Shown piece by piece: positions 10,516-21,200 of a stretch of DNA of 64,000 bases (position 1 is its first letter; each line of letters begins with the position of its first letter). The notes beneath the pieces were generated by a model. It made no database searches and had not been told where the DNA came from. It saw only the letters and a list, made by a program, of their open reading frames with translations. Position numbers and translations under genes: made by a program. Source of the DNA: CALMKX01 sp036274895 (lineage in GTDB: Bacteria > Acidobacteriota > Thermoanaerobaculia > Multivoradales > SZUA-115); NCBI GenBank assembly GCA_036274895.1, contig DASUEU010000039.1:262300-326299 (forward strand). The letters are read 5' to 3'.

Positions 10516-13500
10516 GCGGCAACCGCGAGCCCACCGGCCTGGAGGTGGCGATCCTCGGCATGTCCGGTGCCTTCCCCGGGGCACCCGCCCTGGACGATCT
10601 GTGGCGCAACGTGGCTGGCGCAGTGGAGTCGGTGACCTTCTTCAGTCGCGAGGAGCTGCTCGCCGCCGGGGTGCCCGCGGCTGTCGTGGAGGACCCAAGC
10701 TTCGTGCCGGCGGCGGCCCTGCTGCCGGACGTGGACCAGTTCGACGCCCTTCACTTCGGGCTCTCGCCGCGCGAGGCCGAGAGCATGGATCCCCAGCAGC
10801 GGCTCTTCCTGGAGCATTGCTGGCAGGCGCTGGAGGACGGCGGCTACGACCCTCGTCGGGCGGGCGGGCGAGTCGGGGTATACGGCGGGGCAGGCATCAA
10901 CAACTACCTGCTCACCCGGCTGCTGCCGAGCGCTACCACGCGCCCCTGGCTGCGCTCGCTACAGACCTTGATGGGGAACGAAAAGGACTACCTGTGCACT
11001 CGCGTGGCCTACGAGCTCGGGCTCGAAGGTCCGGCCGTCACCGTGCAGACCGCCTGCTCGACCTCCCTGGTGGCGGTCCACCTGGCCTGCCAGGCGCTGA
11101 TCGACGGTGATTGCGAGATGGCCCTGGCTGGAGGAGTCTCCGTGGATCTCCCCGGCCGGCTCGGCTATCTCTACCAGCGCGAGGGGATCCTCTCGCCGGA
11201 CGGCCACTGCCGGGCTTACGACGAGCGGGGCCAGGGTACCCTCTTCGGTAGCGGTGTCGGCGTCGTGCTGCTCAAGCGGCTCGAAGATGCTCGCGCCCAC
11301 GGAGACCGCGTCCGGGCGGTCGTCCTCGGCTCGAGCATCAACAACGACGGCAGCTCGAAGGTCGGCTTCTCGGCACCGCGCGCCGAGGGCCAGGCGCGGG
11401 TCATCCGCGCCGCTCACCGCTCGGCCGGGATCGATCCGGCCACGATCTCCTCCCTGGAAGGGCACGGCACCGGTACCTCCCTGGGCGACCCCATCGAGCT
11501 CGACGCTCTGCGCCAGGCCTTCGGCAGCTCGCTGCCCGAGTCTTCCTGCGCCTTGGGCTCGGTGAAGAGCAACGTCGGTCACCTGGACACCGCCGCGGGC
11601 GCCGTCGGGCTGATCAAGACGGTGCTCGCTCTCGAGGCGCGGCAGCTGCCTCCGAGCCTGCACTTCGAACGCGCCCATCCTCGGCTGGGGCTCGAAGGCT
11701 CCCCGTTCTACGTCAACACCGAGCTGAAGGACTGGCCCGGCGACTCGCCCCGGCGGGCCGGGGTCAGCTCCTTCGGCATGGGCGGCACCAACGCCCACGT
11801 GGTGCTGGAGGAGGCTACCCCCGAGCGCACAGAGCCGCAGCCGGAACGCCCCTGGCAGCTGCTGGTGTGGTCGGCACGCACCCCGGCGGCGCTCGAGCAG
11901 GGCACCAAGCGCCTGGCGGATCACCTGAGCAGCGCGGCGGCACCCGGCCTCGCCGACGCGAGCTACACGCTCCAGCGGGGCCGAACCGTCTTCGAGCATC
12001 GCCGGATCTTGGTCGCCCGCGATCCCGCGGACGCCGCCGGCGCCCTCCACAGCCGCGACCCCGAGCGCCTGCTCTCCTGGGCCGGCGAAGCGAGGGATCG
12101 AGAGCTGATCTTCCTGTTCCCCGGGCAAGGAACCCAACACCCGGGCATGGGGCGACAGCTGTATCGAACCGAGCCCAGCTTCCGCCGCGAGATCGACCGC
12201 TGCGCCGAGGTTCTCGGCCCCCTGCTCGGCTTCGACCCACGGGAGCTGCTCCACGCCGAGTCGGGAGACCCCGAGGCAGCGCAGCGACTGACCTCGACGG
12301 CGGCGGCACAGCCGCTGCTGCTGATGGTCGAGCTCTCCCTGGCCGCGCTCTGGCGAGAGTGGGGCGTCGAGCCCGCGGCGATGCTCGGACACAGCGTGGG
12401 CGAATACGCGGCAGCCGTGCTCGCGGGGGTCCTCACCCTCGAGGAAGGCCTAGCCCTCGTCAGCCACCGAGGACGGCTGATGCAGGCCCAACCCACCGGC
12501 CGCATGCTGGCTCTCGGGCTGTCCGCCCAAGAGGCTCTCCCCCGGCTGCCCCGCGAGCTGTCGCTGGCCGCCGTCAACGGGCCTCGCCAGATCGTGGTGG
12601 CCGGACCGGGTGCGGTCCTCACCGACTTCGCGGCCGAGCTGGAAGCCGAAGGCGTCGACGCCCGCTGGCTTCGCACCTCTCACGCTTTCCACTCGTTGCT
12701 GATGGAGCCGGCGGTCGGGCCGTTCCGGGCGGAGGTCGCCAAGGTGCGGCTCCAGCCACCGAAACGGCCTTTCCTCTCCAACGTCACCGGCACCTGGATC
12801 ACGACCGAGGAGGCCACCGACCCCGACTATTGGGCGCGCCAGCTGCGCCAGACCGTTCGCTTCGGTGACGGTCTAGCGACCCTCTTCGGTCGGCCCGACC
12901 GGGTGCTCCTCGAAGTGGGACCCGGGGGGGCTCTCAGCGCCCTGGTGCGCTCCAACCCCGACCGCCCGGCCCAGCTGGTGAGCGTGACCTCGCTGCCGAG
13001 GCCGAACGAGCAGGGCGACGAGTCGGCCCATCTGCTCGGCGCCCTCGGCCGACTCTGGCTGGCCGGCGTCGAGCCGAGCTGGGAGGGCTTCCACCGGCCG
13101 GCTCGCCGCCGCCGCGTGGCCCTGCCCACCTACCCCTTCGAGCGCCGTCGCCACTGGTTGGGGCCGCCGCCGGACCGCGCCCTGCCGACCTACTACGGGC
13201 TGGGCGACCCCGATCCGCACGAGGAGGCCGCGGGCCTCGCCCAGATCGAGCCCTTGCCGACCCCCGAGTCGTCGCCGCCTTCGGACCCGCAGCGGTCGCA
13301 CCTCGGCACAGCCTTCCAGGCCCCCGAGAGCGCGACCGAGCAGGCCCTCTGCGGCATCTGGCGGGAGCTCCTGGGTGTCCCCGAGGTGGGGACCCACGAC
13401 GACTTCCTGGAGCTGGGTGGCCATTCGCTGATGGCGACCCAGCTGGTCGCCCGGATCGAGAGCCAGTTGGGAGTGGGGCTTGCGCTCAGTGAGGTCTTCG

Positions 13501-16500
13501 CGGCGCCCACCGTCGCCCGCCAGGCACGCCTGATCGAGAGCCGGCTCGCGACGGGGGAACCGAGCGGGATCGTGACTCTGTCCACGCTGGTGGCCGACCT
13601 CGATCATCGCCACGAGCCCTTCCCCCTCAACGAGGTCCAGCAGGCCTACTGGGTCGGCCGGGGCTCCAGCTTCGAGCTGGGCAACGTGGCGACTCACGTC
13701 TACGCGGAGCTGGAGGCGGTCGAGCTGGACCTCTCGCGCCTGGAGCGGGCCTATGCCGGGCTGATCGAGCGCCACGAGATGCTGCGAGCCGTGATCGACG
13801 CCCAGGGGCGGCAACGGATCCTGACCGTCGACTCGTTGCCGAGCGCTGCGCAGCGGATCACCGTGCTCGACCTGCGCGCTCATCCCCAGGCCGAGGCGGA
13901 GCTCGCCCGCCTGCGCGAGGAGCTTTCGCATCAGGTGCTGCCCGCGGATACCTGGCCGTTGTTCTCGCTCCGGGCCACTCTCCTACCGGGTGGCCGGACC
14001 AGGCTGCACGTCAGCTTCGACTTCTTGATCGGCGACGCCTGGAGCATCCACCTGTTGAGCCGCGAGCTGGTCGAGCGGTATCTCCGTCCGGAGCAGGTCT
14101 TCGCGCCGATCGCTGCCTCCTTCCGGGACTACGTGCTGGCCGAGGAGGCATCGCGCCAGGGCGTGGCCTACACCCGCGCCCTGGCCTACTGGCGCCAGCG
14201 CCTCGCCGAGCTGCCGGCCGGTCCCGACCTGCCTCTGGCATGCTCGCCGGAGACGCTGCAACGGCCCCGGTTCGTCCGACGCTCCGGCTCGCTGGCGGCC
14301 GAGCGCTGGGCGAGCCTGCGACGGGCAGCCGCCGGCCACGGCCTGACCCCCTCGGCCCTGCTGCTCTCGGCATATGCCGAGGTGCTCGCTCGCTGGTCCG
14401 CTTCGGCGCGGTTCCTGATCTGCCTGACCCTCTTCCGCCGGCCTCCCGTGCATCCCGAGATCGGGGCCGTCGTGGGTGACTTCACCTCACTGATCCTGCT
14501 CGAGGTGGATGGCTCGATGCCCGGAACCTTCGTCGAGCGAGCGCGGCGGCTCCAGGCGCTGCTGATCGAGAGCCTCGAGCACCAGGCGGTGAGCGGGGTC
14601 CGCGTCCTGCGCGAGCTCGCCCAGGCCCGGGGCGGGCGGGCTCCCCGCGTGCCGGTGGTGTTCACCAGCACCCTCGGCCTGGACACCGGCCAGGAGCAGC
14701 ACTTCTCCGATCTGTTCGAGACCGTCTACTCGGTCAGCCAGACCCCGCAGGTATGGCTCGACCACCAGGTCGGCGAGCACCGCGGCGCCCTGGCCTGGAG
14801 CTGGGACGCGGTGGACGAGCTGTTCCCGCTCGGCATGCTCGACGAGATGCTCGCTTCCTACCAGGGTCTGCTCGAGGAGATGGCCACCGACCCTGAGGCC
14901 TGGGACCGGCCGACAGACCTCTTGGGGCCGGTGCACCTCGCGGCTCGCCGATCGGCCAACGACACCGGGTCCCCGGCCGTGGTGGGCCTGCTCCACGAGC
15001 CGTTCCTGGCCCGAGCCGCCGAAGCGCCGGAGGCGCCGGCCGTGGTCACCGAGGACCGCACTCTGAGCTACGGAGAGCTGGCACGGCGAGCCGCGAGCCT
15101 GGCCTGGCGGCTCCACGAGCTGGGAGTGAGCCCGGACCAGCTGGTGGCCGTGGTGATGGAGAAGGGCTGGGAGCAGGTGGTGGCGGTGCTCGCCGTCCTG
15201 GAGGCTGGTGGCGCCTACCTGCCCATCGACGCAGGCCTGCCGGCCGAGCGTCGCCACCACCTCCTGGAGCGCGGTGAGGTCCGGGTGGCACTCACCCAAC
15301 CCGGGCTGTCGAGCGCGCTCGATTGGCCGTCGGGGATCAGGGTCCTCGCTGTCGATGCCGAGCCCGGGGCCGACCTCGCGGCTCCGCCCCCCGTGGCGCG
15401 AGGGACGAGCGACCTGGCCTACGTCATCTTCACCTCCGGCTCGACCGGCCAACCCAAGGGGGTGATGATCGACCACGGAGCCGCTCTCAACACGATCCTG
15501 GACATCAACCGGCGCTTCCGGGTCGGACCCCAGGACCGCGTCCTCGCCCTCTCGTCGCTTTCCTTCGATCTCTCGGTCTGGGACGTCTTCGGTCTGCTGG
15601 CCGCCGGTGGCACGGTGGTCCTGCCCGAGCCCGCTGCCCATCGCAGCCCGGCCCGATGGCTGGAGCTGATGGCGGACGCCGGCGTGACGATGTGGAACTC
15701 CGTGCCCGCCCTGCTGGAGATGGCCGTCGATCATGCGGCGGGTTCCGGCACGGCCCTGCCGTCCACGCTTCGCATCGCTCTGCTGTCCGGAGACTGGGTG
15801 CCGGTCTCCTTGCCGGCGCGAGCGTGGGCCCTGCGGCCCGAGCTCGAGCTGGTGAGCCTGGGCGGAGCGACCGAAGCCTCGATCTGGTCGATCGCCCAGC
15901 CGATCGCCGAGGTCGATCCGCATTGGACCTCCATTCCCTACGGCCGGCCCCTGGCCAACCAGCAGATGCACGTGGTGGATGAGGATCTCGCCGATCGCCC
16001 CACCTGGGTACCGGGGCAGCTTCTGATCGGCGGCTCCGGGCTGGCGCGGGGCTACTGGCGTGACGAGGCGCTGACCAACGCGAGCTTCTTCCGCCACCCT
16101 CAGACCGGCGAGCGCCTCTACCGCACCGGCGATCTCGCTCGCTACTGGCCGGACGGCACGTTGGAGTTCCTGGGCCGCCAGGACCACCAGGTGAAGATCC
16201 AGGGCTACCGCATCGAGCTGGGAGAGATCGAGACCGCCCTGCTCGGCCACCCCGGAGTGACGGCAGCGGTGGCCAATGCGGTGGGACCACGCCATCACCG
16301 GCGGCTGGTGGGCTACGTGGTCGGCGCTCCCGGGCTCGATGACGAGGCGCTGCGACGGCATCTCGGCGAGCGACTCCCCGCCTACATGGTGCCGCCGGTG
16401 ATCCTGGTCCTCGATGCGCTCCCTCTCTCCGCCAATGGCAAGGTCGACCGCGCGGCCCTGCCGGTGCCGGGCGGCGCGGTACCGATGCCCGTGGCAGCCG

Positions 16501-18200
16501 CGGTGAACGGCGACGCCCGTACGGCACGACTCGACGAGCTGTGGCGGGAAGTCCTGGGGGTGCCGGCCGTCTCGGCCACCGACAACTTCTTCAGCCTCGG
16601 TGGCGACTCGATCCTCGCCATTCAGCTCGCCTCTCGAGCACAGGCGGTCGGGCTGCCCCTCTCGGTCGAGCTGCTGTTCGAGAACCCCGTGCTGGCGGAC
16701 CTCGCGGCGCGGCTCTCCAGCGAGGTGGCCAGCCCCCCGCAGCCGGCAGTCGAAGCGACCGACCGGGCCTATGGCCCGGTACCTCTGATGCCGATCCAAC
16801 ACTGGTTCTTCGAGCTCGATCTCGCCCACCCCGAGCACTGGAACCAGGCCGCCCTGCTCAGCGTGCCGGCGGATACCCCGGTCTCCGCCCTGGCAGGGGC
16901 GCTCGACCAGCTGGTCGTCCATCACGATGCCCTGCGCCTGCGCTTCACCCGCGGCTCGGCCGGCTGGCAGTCCTTCAACGCGGCGACCGCCGAGGTCGGT
17001 CTGGTGACCTTCGATCTCGCCGGTCTGTCGCCCCAGGAGCAGCGCCGCCAGATCGAGACCGCCGGCGGCGGGCTCCACGCCAGCCTCGACCTCGACTCCG
17101 GCCCCCTGTTCCGGTCGGCGCTGTTCGAGCTGGGGCCGCAACGGGGGCGCCGCCTGCTGCTGGTGGCTCATCACCTGGTGATCGACGGCATCTCCTGGCG
17201 CCTGCTGCTGGAGGACCTGGCGACGGCCTCGGCCCAACTTGCGGCCGGCGGGGCGACCCGGCTTCCTGCCAGGACGTCCTCCTACCGTTCGTGGGCCATT
17301 CGGTGGACCGAAGAGGCATGGAGTGGGCGCTTCGAGGAGAGTCTCTCCTACTGGCTGGCGGAGCCGAGGCGACGCGTGACTCCCCTGCCCGTCGACCACG
17401 CTGGAAAGCCCGGACCTCCTCTCGAGTCCTCGTCCGGGAGCCTGGTCCGGGAGCTCGACGTCGAGGCCACCGGCCGCCTGCTGCGAGAACTGCCCGGCCA
17501 CTACCACTGCACCTTGCAGGAGTTGCTCTTGACCGCCTTCGCCCGGAGCCTCCGGGCCTGGACCGGGTCCGAGCTGGTCCTGGTGGACCTCGAGACCCAC
17601 GGTCGTGAGGAGGTCCCCGCGGGCCTCGACCTGACGCGCACGGTGGGCTGGTTCTCCGCCGTCTTCCCCCTGCTCCTCGCTCTCGGCCAGGATGCGCCGG
17701 CGACCCGGGACCTGGCACTCGTCAAGGAGCAGCTCCGCGGAGTACCCAACGGTGGCGTCGGCTACGGTCTGCTGCGCTACCTCAACCCGAAGCCGGCCGT
17801 GCGGTCCGCCCTCGCCACCTTGCCGCAGGCCGAGGTGGCCTTCAACTACCTCGGCCAGTTCGATGCCGTCCTCGGCGGCGACACCGGCCTGGAAGCCGCT
17901 GCGGAAGCCAGCGGAGCCTGGTCGGCGGGCGTCAACCGCCGCACGCACGCACTCTTCTTCCATGCCAGTGTGATCTCCGGCAGGTTGACCCTGGGCTGGG
18001 TCTACTGCCGAGACCGGTTCCTCCCGTCCACCGTCGAGGCTCTGGCCGCGAGCTTCGAAGCCAGCCTCGCTGAGCTGGAGCAGCGTTCACAGCTCAGCCG
18101 CGGGGAAGCCCTCGCGCCTTCCGACTTTCCCCTCGCCGAGCTGGATCAGCAGCAGCTCGCCCAGGTTCTCGAGGGCTTCGAGCTGGAGGGCGAGCCTTGA
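10512..18200 (+). CDS. Hybrid PKS-NRPS, KS-AT-CP-Cy-A-PCP-E
   Basis: GTG start inside the preceding stop (4-base GTGA overlap), so translation is coupled. The ketosynthase carries TACSTS (catalytic Cys182, codon 11055), EGHGTGT near 11463 and KSNVGH near 11565. The acyltransferase has GHSVGE near 12390 and HAFH near 12681, the signature of malonyl-CoA specificity. A carrier domain (LGGHS near 13420) follows directly. There is no KR, DH or ER, so a beta-keto unit is expected. A heterocyclisation domain (DFLIGD at residue 1170) comes next, then an adenylation domain with code DLWNLSLIWK (one change from cysteine DLYNLSLIWK), a PCP (LGGDS near 16600) and an epimerisation domain (HHLVIDG near 17170). 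This adenylation domain has no oxidase insert, so a non-aromatic, epimerised thiazoline is predicted. The C-terminal PSDFPL segment resembles a docking helix. Confidence 0.95.
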   Translation: MSGNREPTGLEVAILGMSGAFPGAPALDDLWRNVAGAVESVTFFSREELLAAGVPAAVVEDPSFVPAAALLPDVDQFDALHFGLSPREAESMDPQQRLFLEHCWQALEDGGYDPRRAGGRVGVYGGAGINNYLLTRLLPSATTRPWLRSLQTLMGNEKDYLCTRVAYELGLEGPAVTVQTACSTSLVAVHLACQALIDGDCEMALAGGVSVDLPGRLGYLYQREGILSPDGHCRAYDERGQGTLFGSGVGVVLLKRLEDARAHGDRVRAVVLGSSINNDGSSKVGFSAPRAEGQARVIRAAHRSAGIDPATISSLEGHGTGTSLGDPIELDALRQAFGSSLPESSCALGSVKSNVGHLDTAAGAVGLIKTVLALEARQLPPSLHFERAHPRLGLEGSPFYVNTELKDWPGDSPRRAGVSSFGMGGTNAHVVLEEATPERTEPQPERPWQLLVWSARTPAALEQGTKRLADHLSSAAAPGLADASYTLQRGRTVFEHRRILVARDPADAAGALHSRDPERLLSWAGEARDRELIFLFPGQGTQHPGMGRQLYRTEPSFRREIDRCAEVLGPLLGFDPRELLHAESGDPEAAQRLTSTAAAQPLLLMVELSLAALWREWGVEPAAMLGHSVGEYAAAVLAGVLTLEEGLALVSHRGRLMQAQPTGRMLALGLSAQEALPRLPRELSLAAVNGPRQIVVAGPGAVLTDFAAELEAEGVDARWLRTSHAFHSLLMEPAVGPFRAEVAKVRLQPPKRPFLSNVTGTWITTEEATDPDYWARQLRQTVRFGDGLATLFGRPDRVLLEVGPGGALSALVRSNPDRPAQLVSVTSLPRPNEQGDESAHLLGALGRLWLAGVEPSWEGFHRPARRRRVALPTYPFERRRHWLGPPPDRALPTYYGLGDPDPHEEAAGLAQIEPLPTPESSPPSDPQRSHLGTAFQAPESATEQALCGIWRELLGVPEVGTHDDFLELGGHSLMATQLVARIESQLGVGLALSEVFAAPTVARQARLIESRLATGEPSGIVTLSTLVADLDHRHEPFPLNEVQQAYWVGRGSSFELGNVATHVYAELEAVELDLSRLERAYAGLIERHEMLRAVIDAQGRQRILTVDSLPSAAQRITVLDLRAHPQAEAELARLREELSHQVLPADTWPLFSLRATLLPGGRTRLHVSFDFLIGDAWSIHLLSRELVERYLRPEQVFAPIAASFRDYVLAEEASRQGVAYTRALAYWRQRLAELPAGPDLPLACSPETLQRPRFVRRSGSLAAERWASLRRAAAGHGLTPSALLLSAYAEVLARWSASARFLICLTLFRRPPVHPEIGAVVGDFTSLILLEVDGSMPGTFVERARRLQALLIESLEHQAVSGVRVLRELAQARGGRAPRVPVVFTSTLGLDTGQEQHFSDLFETVYSVSQTPQVWLDHQVGEHRGALAWSWDAVDELFPLGMLDEMLASYQGLLEEMATDPEAWDRPTDLLGPVHLAARRSANDTGSPAVVGLLHEPFLARAAEAPEAPAVVTEDRTLSYGELARRAASLAWRLHELGVSPDQLVAVVMEKGWEQVVAVLAVLEAGGAYLPIDAGLPAERRHHLLERGEVRVALTQPGLSSALDWPSGIRVLAVDAEPGADLAAPPPVARGTSDLAYVIFTSGSTGQPKGVMIDHGAALNTILDINRRFRVGPQDRVLALSSLSFDLSVWDVFGLLAAGGTVVLPEPAAHRSPARWLELMADAGVTMWNSVPALLEMAVDHAAGSGTALPSTLRIALLSGDWVPVSLPARAWALRPELELVSLGGATEASIWSIAQPIAEVDPHWTSIPYGRPLANQQMHVVDEDLADRPTWVPGQLLIGGSGLARGYWRDEALTNASFFRHPQTGERLYRTGDLARYWPDGTLEFLGRQDHQVKIQGYRIELGEIETALLGHPGVTAAVANAVGPRHHRRLVGYVVGAPGLDDEALRRHLGERLPAYMVPPVILVLDALPLSANGKVDRAALPVPGGAVPMPVAAAVNGDARTARLDELWREVLGVPAVSATDNFFSLGGDSILAIQLASRAQAVGLPLSVELLFENPVLADLAARLSSEVASPPQPAVEATDRAYGPVPLMPIQHWFFELDLAHPEHWNQAALLSVPADTPVSALAGALDQLVVHHDALRLRFTRGSAGWQSFNAATAEVGLVTFDLAGLSPQEQRRQIETAGGGLHASLDLDSGPLFRSALFELGPQRGRRLLLVAHHLVIDGISWRLLLEDLATASAQLAAGGATRLPARTSSYRSWAIRWTEEAWSGRFEESLSYWLAEPRRRVTPLPVDHAGKPGPPLESSSGSLVRELDVEATGRLLRELPGHYHCTLQELLLTAFARSLRAWTGSELVLVDLETHGREEVPAGLDLTRTVGWFSAVFPLLLALGQDAPATRDLALVKEQLRGVPNGGVGYGLLRYLNPKPAVRSALATLPQAEVAFNYLGQFDAVLGGDTGLEAAAEASGAWSAGVNRRTHALFFHASVISGRLTLGWVYCRDRFLPSTVEALAASFEASLAELEQRSQLSRGEALAPSDFPLAELDQQQLAQVLEGFELEGEP

Positions 18201-21200
18201 GTGGCGGCAAGGTCGAAGACATCTACGGTCTGGCGCCCCTCCAGGAAGGGATCCTCTTTCACTGCCTCTACGGCCAGGATCCGTCCCTCTACGTCACCCT
18301 GCTCTCCTGCACCCTCGTAGGGCTCGATCCCGACTGCTTCGAGCAGGCATGGCAGGGGGCCGTGGAGCGCCATCCCTGCCTGCGGACAGGCTTCGTCTGG
18401 GAGGGCCTCGAGCAGCCGGTCCAGGTGGTCGCCCGCACAGCCCGCCTGCCCTGGGAGGTCGCGGACTGGAGCGGTCTGGCACCCGAGGAGCAAGCCGAGC
18501 AGCTCCTCCACGCGGAGACCGAAGAGCCGGCTCGCCTGGGGCGGCTCAACCGCGCACCGCTGCTGCGCTGCCGGCTGATCCGACTCGGCCCGGACCGTCA
18601 CCGCTTCTTGTTCTGCCACCACCACCTGGTGCTCGATGGCTGGTCGCTGCCGCTGCTGCTGGGCGAGGTCTTCCGTGCCTACGCCTCGCTGGTCGAGGGG
18701 CGGGAGCCGGTGATGACGCCGGCCCGGCCCTTCCGTGAGCTGATCGCTTGGCTGCGCCAGCGCGATTCGGCGGCAGCCCAGACCTACTGGCAGGAAGTAC
18801 TGGCCGACTGCCCCCAGGCCTTTCGTCTGGGCTGCGATCGAGGAGAGATCGGCCAGCCGGTGGGCTCCACGTCCCACGTCGAGGATCGGCTGGCACCCGA
18901 TGAGGCTGGCGCCCTGTCAGAGCTCGTCCGTTCTCGGGGGCTGACCCTGGGTACCGCGCTGCAGGCCGCCTGGGGGCTCGTGCTGGCCCGTGCGAGCGGC
19001 GAGTGGGACCTGACCTTCGGACTGAGCGTGGCGGGCCGGCCCGCCGAGCTGCCCGGGGTCGAGCGGATGGTTGGGCCGCTCACCAACACGGTTCCCTGCC
19101 GCCTGCGCATCGATCCACGGCAGCCGGTCGAGGACTGGCTGAGAGCCCACCAGGACGCCCAGGCTCGACAGCGGCCGTTCGAGCACAGCGCCCTCTCTCA
19201 GGTCCAGAAATGGAGCCAGGCCAGCAACGGCCGGCCCCTCTTCGAGCCGATCCTCCTGATCGAGAACTACCCTCTGCCTCGCGATCTCGGCCAGGGTCCG
19301 AACGGGCTGGCCCTGCTCGACCTTCGCCTGGCTCTCAAGACCAGCTGCCCCCTCCTGGCGGCGGCCAAGCCGGGGGCGGACGTAGTCCTCACTCTCACCT
19401 TCGATCGCGACCGCTTCACGGCCGCCCAGGCCGCCGGCCTGCTGCGAGCCTGGCACGGCACGCTGGCGGGGCTGTCGGTTGGTGCCGCGAGGTCGGTCGG
19501 CGAGGTTCCCTGGTGGAGCGCCGCCGAGCGCCACCAGCTGTTGGTCGAGTGGAACGACACCGGTGCCCGAGCACCGGCCGCCGAGCTGGTCTGTCACCGG
19601 ATCGCCCACCAGGCTCGACGCTCGCCGGATGCCGTCGCCCTGGTCGACGGCGAGCGGAGCCTCACCTACGGCCACCTCGCCCGGCAGGTCGCCCGACTGG
19701 CCGCTCGGCTGACGGCCCTGGGACTGGGCCCGGAGCAACTGGTCGGCATCCACCTCGGCCGATCGATCGAGGCCATGCTCGCCATCCTTGGCGTGCTCGA
19801 GGCTGGCGGCGCCTACCTGCCCTTCGACCCGGCCTATCCGGCGGAGCGCCTGGACGAGGTTTGGCGGGACGCGCGCCCCGTAGCGCTGGTCTCGAGCTGC
19901 TCGACCGGGGCTCAGCCACCGGGCTGGCAGCCGCCCCAGGGCTTCCGGCTGGACATCGCGGAGCTGCTGGCGGCGACGCCATCTCCCTCGCCGGCCCGGC
20001 CCGCTCCACCCGACCCCGGCCAGCTCGCATACGTGCTCTACACCTCGGGCTCGACCGGCCGGCCCAAGGGAGTGGCCATCGAGCATCGCTCGCTGGCCCT
20101 GCACGTCCAGGCGGAGGCCGCTCAGCATCGGATCGTCCCAGGCGACCGGGTGCTGCAGTTCGCCTCGCTCTCCTTCGACGTCAGCCTCGAGGAGATCTTC
20201 GTCACCCTGACTCAGGGTGCGAAGCTGGTCCTGCGCCAGGAGTGGATGCTGGAGTCGGCGGCCACCTTCCTCCGGGCCTGCGAGCAGCTGGCGATCACGA
20301 TCCTGGCACCGCCCACGGCCTTCTGGGCCGAGCTCGCCGCCGAGCCCGGGCCGCTGCCGCCGGGACTTCGCCGCACGGTGATCGCCGGCGAGGCGGCCCA
20401 GCCCGAGTCCGCCCTGCGCTGGGGCGCCCGGATCGACGGCGCGGGTCGGCTGATCAACGCCTACGGCCCGACCGAGGCCACCATCTACGCACTGGCGAGC
20501 GATCTGACCGAGGCGACGAGGGCGGGCCAGGTGCTGCCGAGAGTGCCGATCGGCCGGCCCCTCCCCCATCGCCGGGCCCTGGTCCTGGGCCGAGACGGCC
20601 AGCCGGTGATCCCGGGGGGCCCCGGCGAGCTTTTGCTGGGGGGAATCGGCCTCGCCCGCGGCTACATGGGCCGGCCGGCGGCGACGGCGGAGCGCTTCGT
20701 GCCCGACCCCTTCGGCGGCGGCATGGGGGACCGGCTCTACCGCACCGGCGACCGAGTCCGGCAGTGGCCGGACGGCCAGGTCGAGTTCCTGGGACGCCTG
20801 GACCGCCAGCTCAAGATCCGCGGCTTCCGCATCGAGCCCGGCGAGATCGAGGCCCACCTGGTCGCCCATCCAGAGGTGGCCGCCGGCGCGGTGGAGCCGA
20901 CCCGCGGACCGGACGGTCGCCTCAGGCTCACCGCTTTCGCGGCCGTCGGCGAAGCCACCGTCAGCCCGCAGGAGCTACGGCGCCACCTCGCCGAGCGCCT
21001 TCCCGACTATCTGGTGCCCAACTCGGTGGTGGTGCTGGCGACCCTGCCCAACACCACTGCCGGCAAGCTGGACCGCCGCGCACTTGCCAGCCTCGCGGAG
21101 CGGGCCGGGAGCGAGGAGGTGGTCCCGGAGCGGTCCGCCAACTCCGTGGAAGCCAAGCTCCTCGAGGCCTGGACCCGGGTCTTGCGGCGTGACCGGGTCG

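Noticed and set aside
14487..17963. Long minus-strand open frame (1158 codons) opposite the PKS-NRPS gene
   Set aside because: It is antisense to well-supported adenylation and epimerisation domains, has no motif or ribosome site, and arises from GC-rich codon bias.
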